53,385 nt of DNA from Euryarchaeota archaeon UBA558. GTDB taxonomy: Archaea > Thermoplasmatota > Poseidoniia > Poseidoniales > Thalassarchaeaceae. Both the position numbers and the translations under genes were made by a program. Within the stretch, counting starts at the first letter, position 1. The number at the start of each line of letters is the position of its first letter. The stretch covers positions 1 through 53,385 of the forward strand of contig DAZE01000019.1 in NCBI GenBank assembly GCA_002507175.1, read 5' to 3'. Of the stretch, positions 51,689 to 53,385 are shown in pieces. The notes beneath the pieces are model-generated. The model did no database searches. It was not told where the DNA came from and saw only the letters and a program-made list of their open reading frames with translations.

Positions 51689-52804
51689 CTAGGCGTCAAA
51701 TCTGTGAAGTCCGTCCTCATCACGAGATCCCTTTCTCGCGATATTGAGCGCATCTCCGAGTAGGTCGGCGGCCATTGACCCACCAGATAGCCTGTCTCCC
51801 GCAACACCAGTGATTATCGACATAACTTTGATGGTGTCGCCAAAGGCGGGGTCCTGCCTAGCTCCCACGATGACTTGGGCATCAGGTGCTAATTCTGCGG
51901 TCATCAACTCCACAACTTGATTCGCTTGTTCCAAAGTCATGTATGATCCACCAGTCACGTGGATCAGGGCACCAGTTGCACCCACAATGTCGACATCAAG
52001 AAGTGGATGGTTCATGGCCTCATGTACGACTTCCTCTGGACCTTTGTCACTTTCACCATACAACATCATAGTGACCCCACCGCCCCTCATGATAGACCGC
52101 ACATCTGCAAAATCTAGGTTGATGAGGCTTGGTACTGTGATAGTCTCCACAATCCCCTTGATTATCTCGGCGATCAGTTGATCCATTATGCTGAATGCTT
52201 CCTCCAAAGGGAGATTAGGTACGAACTGCAAGAGGCGATTATTATCTAAAACCAAAACTGCATCGGCTGCCCCCCTGACAAGATCAAGTCCTTCTAGCGC
52301 ACGCTGCATCCTCATCTTCCTCTCAACGGCAAACGGGGTTGTGACTATCGCAACGACCAACGCCCCGACTCGTTTCGCCTCAGCTGCCACCACTGGTGCA
52401 ATACCGGTTCCAGTGCCACCACCTAGGCCCGCTGTCACGAAAACCAGATCAGCGCCATTGACGATTTTGGTGATAACGCTCCTGCCTGCTTCTGCAGCCT
52501 TCCTCCCCATCCTGGGGTCGCCGCCAGCACCAAGTCCCCTAGTGATGTGCCTGCCTACGAGAAGTTTCTGTTGAGCCCTTGTGTTGTCTAAGTGTTGCTT
52601 GTCCGTGTTAATGGCTACTGTTATCGCACCTTCCACTCCGATGTGCGTGATCCTGTTCATGGTGTTGTTTCCTGAGCCACCACAACCACAAACCAATATT
52701 CGAGGGTCGGGGGGGCCGAATGACTCAAGTTGTTCATCAGTGAGTGCTGTAGAGGCCCCTTGCTGACCCAAGACCCCCCACACTGGCACACCACTGCTAG
52801 TCAT
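51689..52804 (-). CDS. ftsZ: Cell division protein FtsZ
   Basis: 371 aa from ATG 52804, with AGGAGAGGTG seven or so bases ahead; the TTG one codon earlier is less likely. The tubulin signature GGGTGTG is at about 128-134, the N-terminal ILVCGCGGSGNNTMNR nucleotide site at 36-51, and the T7 loop region NLDFADVRSIM is present. It forms the GTP-dependent division ring. The C-terminal tail is short and lacks an obvious conserved end peptide. It is divergent from tRNA-Tyr across a 168-bp gap. Confidence 0.95.
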   Translation of the reverse strand: MTSSGVPVWGVLGQQGASTALTDEQLESFGPPDPRILVCGCGGSGNNTMNRITHIGVEGAITVAINTDKQHLDNTRAQQKLLVGRHITRGLGAGGDPRMGRKAAEAGRSVITKIVNGADLVFVTAGLGGGTGTGIAPVVAAEAKRVGALVVAIVTTPFAVERKMRMQRALEGLDLVRGAADAVLVLDNNRLLQFVPNLPLEEAFSIMDQLIAEIIKGIVETITVPSLINLDFADVRSIMRGGGVTMMLYGESDKGPEEVVHEAMNHPLLDVDIVGATGALIHVTGGSYMTLEQANQVVELMTAELAPDAQVIVGARQDPAFGDTIKVMSIITGVAGDRLSGGSMAADLLGDALNIARKGSRDEDGLHRFDA

Positions 52805-52871
52805 CAAACACCTCTCCTACCAAAGGAATACTGCGCAATCGCTTTGCTGGGCTTCTTAATGCTTGAGGGGC

Positions 52872-52891
52872 CGGGCTTGCCTTAGAGCCCG
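52872..52891. other. GC-rich inverted repeat between ftsZ and tRNA-Tyr
   Basis: CGGGCT and AGCCCG form a 6-bp stem (7 with a T-G pair) around a short loop. It lies about 70 bp upstream of ftsZ on the minus strand. It might be a leader hairpin or an operator; no poly-T run follows, so it is not a convincing terminator. Confidence 0.35.
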
Positions 52892-52927
52892 ATTGTCAGG
52901 AGAAACCGGGCATTCCGATGATGTCTC

Positions 52928-52943
52928 TTTCCGGAAACGGAGA
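52928..52943 (+). other. Hairpin with GAAA tetraloop upstream of tRNA-Tyr
   Basis: TTTCCG and CGGAGA pair (one T-G) around GAAA, a GNRA-type tetraloop on the plus strand. It ends 30 bp before the tRNA, next to a GATAAGG that may be the tRNA TATA box. A structured RNA is possible but the overlap with the promoter region argues for caution. Confidence 0.3.
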
Positions 52944-52972
52944 TAAGGCTTAGGCGACTCCGGTGACACAAG

Positions 52973-53076
52973 CCGCGCTTAGCTCAGTTGGCTAGAGCAC
53001 CTGACTGTAGACTGGAAACACTTGGTTGTAGGCAGCCATCAGGGGGTCCCCGGTTCAAGTCCGGGAGCGCGGACCA
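52973..53076 (+). tRNA. tRNA-Tyr (anticodon GUA) with a 27-nt intron, CCA encoded
   Basis: Acceptor CCGCGCT/AGCGCGG gives C1:G72, the archaeal Tyr identity pair; D stem GCTC/GAGC; anticodon stem CCTGA/TCAGG; loop CTGTAGA after splicing (anticodon GTA); T arm CCCGG/CCGGG with TTCAAGT; discriminator A and encoded CCA. The intron is 53011-53037, after position 37. A bulge-helix-bulge is visible: 4-bp central helix CTGT:GCAG, bulges AGA and CCA, cut after their second base. Removal needs the archaeal splicing endonuclease. Confidence 0.95.
53011..53037 (+). other. tRNA-Tyr intron (bulge-helix-bulge)
   Basis: 27-nt intron bounded by the two 3-nt bulges. Its inside folds as an imperfect hairpin (CTGGAAAC against GGTTGTAG with an ACTT loop). 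Position 37/38 is the canonical archaeal intron site. Confidence 0.85.
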
Positions 53077-53121
53077 AAAATCAGATTCTCGAACTGGGGC
53101 GATCCCTAAAGGCAATCGAAT

Positions 53122-53128
53122 CATAAAC
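53122..53128 (+). promoter_or_regulatory. TATA-like box for the last, partial gene
   Basis: CATAAAC is centred 26 bp before ATG 53151 with no ribosome binding site between, as in the other leaderless promoters of the window. Confidence 0.4.
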
Positions 53129-53150
53129 CCCTGAAGTTGAACATCGCTCC

Positions 53151-53385
53151 ATGGCAAACAACGAGGGTAAGAAAGCATCAAACCGTTCTATGACAGGCAG
53201 AGCGTTGGTACTGGCCGTCATCATGCTGACCATGGGGCAGACAGGTTACCTCGGCTCCGCACAGCAGTCGACATCTCAGACCGCGGATGGTGCACACCTC
53301 TCGCTCGGGGAGGCCATGACCAACATCACATTCCAGTACAACCCCGGTGCGGCAAGCGGACCAAGCAGCAGCACATGCATCGGAA
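53151..53385 (+). CDS. Secreted protein, 3' truncated by the window edge
   Basis: 78 residues are visible and the frame is open at the right edge. Basic N-terminus, then a signal helix (about 17-38, RALVLAVIMLTMGQTGYLGS), then a Ser/Thr/Ala-rich mature start with LSLGEAMTNITFQYNPG. The style resembles the large repeat-rich surface proteins common in Poseidoniales, but too little is present for a family call. Confidence 0.7.
   Translation, partial: MANNEGKKASNRSMTGRALVLAVIMLTMGQTGYLGSAQQSTSQTADGAHLSLGEAMTNITFQYNPGAASGPSSSTCIG

Noticed and set aside
52918..52980. C/D box small RNA in the ftsZ / tRNA-Tyr gap
   Set aside because: GATGATG resembles a C box, but a matching D box and internal C'/D' pair at the right spacing were not found.
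52984..53181. 65-codon frame (-) opposite tRNA-Tyr
   Set aside because: It spans the tRNA gene in antisense and has no domain or start signal.

Overview
The window reads as a gene-dense piece of a planktonic euryarchaeal genome, most likely Marine Group II (Candidatus Poseidoniales). This is inferred from gene content, not from a database match. Archaeal markers are the conserved run Pus10, L21e, RpoF/Rpb4, DUF655, KsgA; a TrmB regulator; a tRNA-Tyr with C1:G72 and an intron in a bulge-helix-bulge setting; and TATA-like boxes about 26 bp upstream of start codons (leaderless transcripts). Many other genes are bacterial in style (RibA, PdxH, MutY, CrtB/CrtI, class II photolyase, MMPL/RND exporters), as expected of surface-ocean Poseidoniales. 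No IS element, phage, CRISPR array or rRNA was seen, and no gene-free gap exceeds about 170 bp.

Layout. 1-3749 (+): zinc/manganese ABC transporter: a His-rich, left-truncated ZnuA-like binding protein, an unannotated 34-aa membrane miniprotein, ZnuC, ZnuB. 3746-5095 (-): AIM24-family protein and an FAH-fold hydrolase. 5175-9409 (+): DnaJ-like co-chaperone with half a zinc finger, and a large RND/MMPL exporter. 9389-15050 (-): photolyase, a fused SRPBCC::epimerase and a second RND exporter, joined by ATGA overlaps. 15159-17642 (+): GTP cyclohydrolase II, PrxQ-like peroxiredoxin, TrmB regulator. 17704-23785 (+): UbiB-like kinase, PdxH, an SDR lacking its catalytic Tyr and a desaturase-like flavoprotein (translationally coupled), then a membrane protein, MutY and a Rieske protein. 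23777-27456 (-): crtB, crtI, a CxxC lipoprotein and an ABA4-like membrane protein, i.e. a carotenoid operon that meets the previous block head-on.

27522-33392 (+): DUF971 protein, then the information-processing block (pus10, rpl21e, rpoF, DUF655, ksgA), an unknown HhH/coiled-coil/zinc protein, a 2Fe-2S ferredoxin and a small membrane protein. 33394-34951 (-): MIP18-like protein and M24 peptidase. 35040-36302 (+): pgk, abutted by a convergent tRNA-Thr(CGU). 36509-37027 (+): four-helix membrane protein behind a 22-bp inverted repeat. 37028-40089 (-): RidA, MFS transporter, phosphohexomutase, with a perfect 19-bp palindrome over the mutase start. 40110-42004 (-): HAD phosphatase, cis-prenyltransferase, Nudix (polyprenyl lipid metabolism). 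42025-43299 (+): unknown membrane-anchored protein. 43292-45023 (-): MscS channel and phosphoglycerate mutase. 45104-50820 (+): secreted M14 carboxypeptidase with Ca-binding inserts, Na+-coupled SNF symporter, GtrA-like protein, HisS. 50843-52804 (-): FtsZ and a surface protein with a PGF-CTERM-like tail. 52973-53385 (+): tRNA-Tyr and the start of a secreted protein cut by the right edge.

Functional themes are metal uptake, light and oxidative stress defence with carotenoid synthesis (photolyase, peroxiredoxin, crt genes, MutY), extracellular peptide use (carboxypeptidase plus amino-acid symporter), and isoprenoid lipid-carrier handling. The most novel-looking material is the paired, converging carotenoid-associated operons with an ABA4-like protein and a CxxC lipoprotein, the miniprotein in the zinc operon, and two strong palindromes in control positions.
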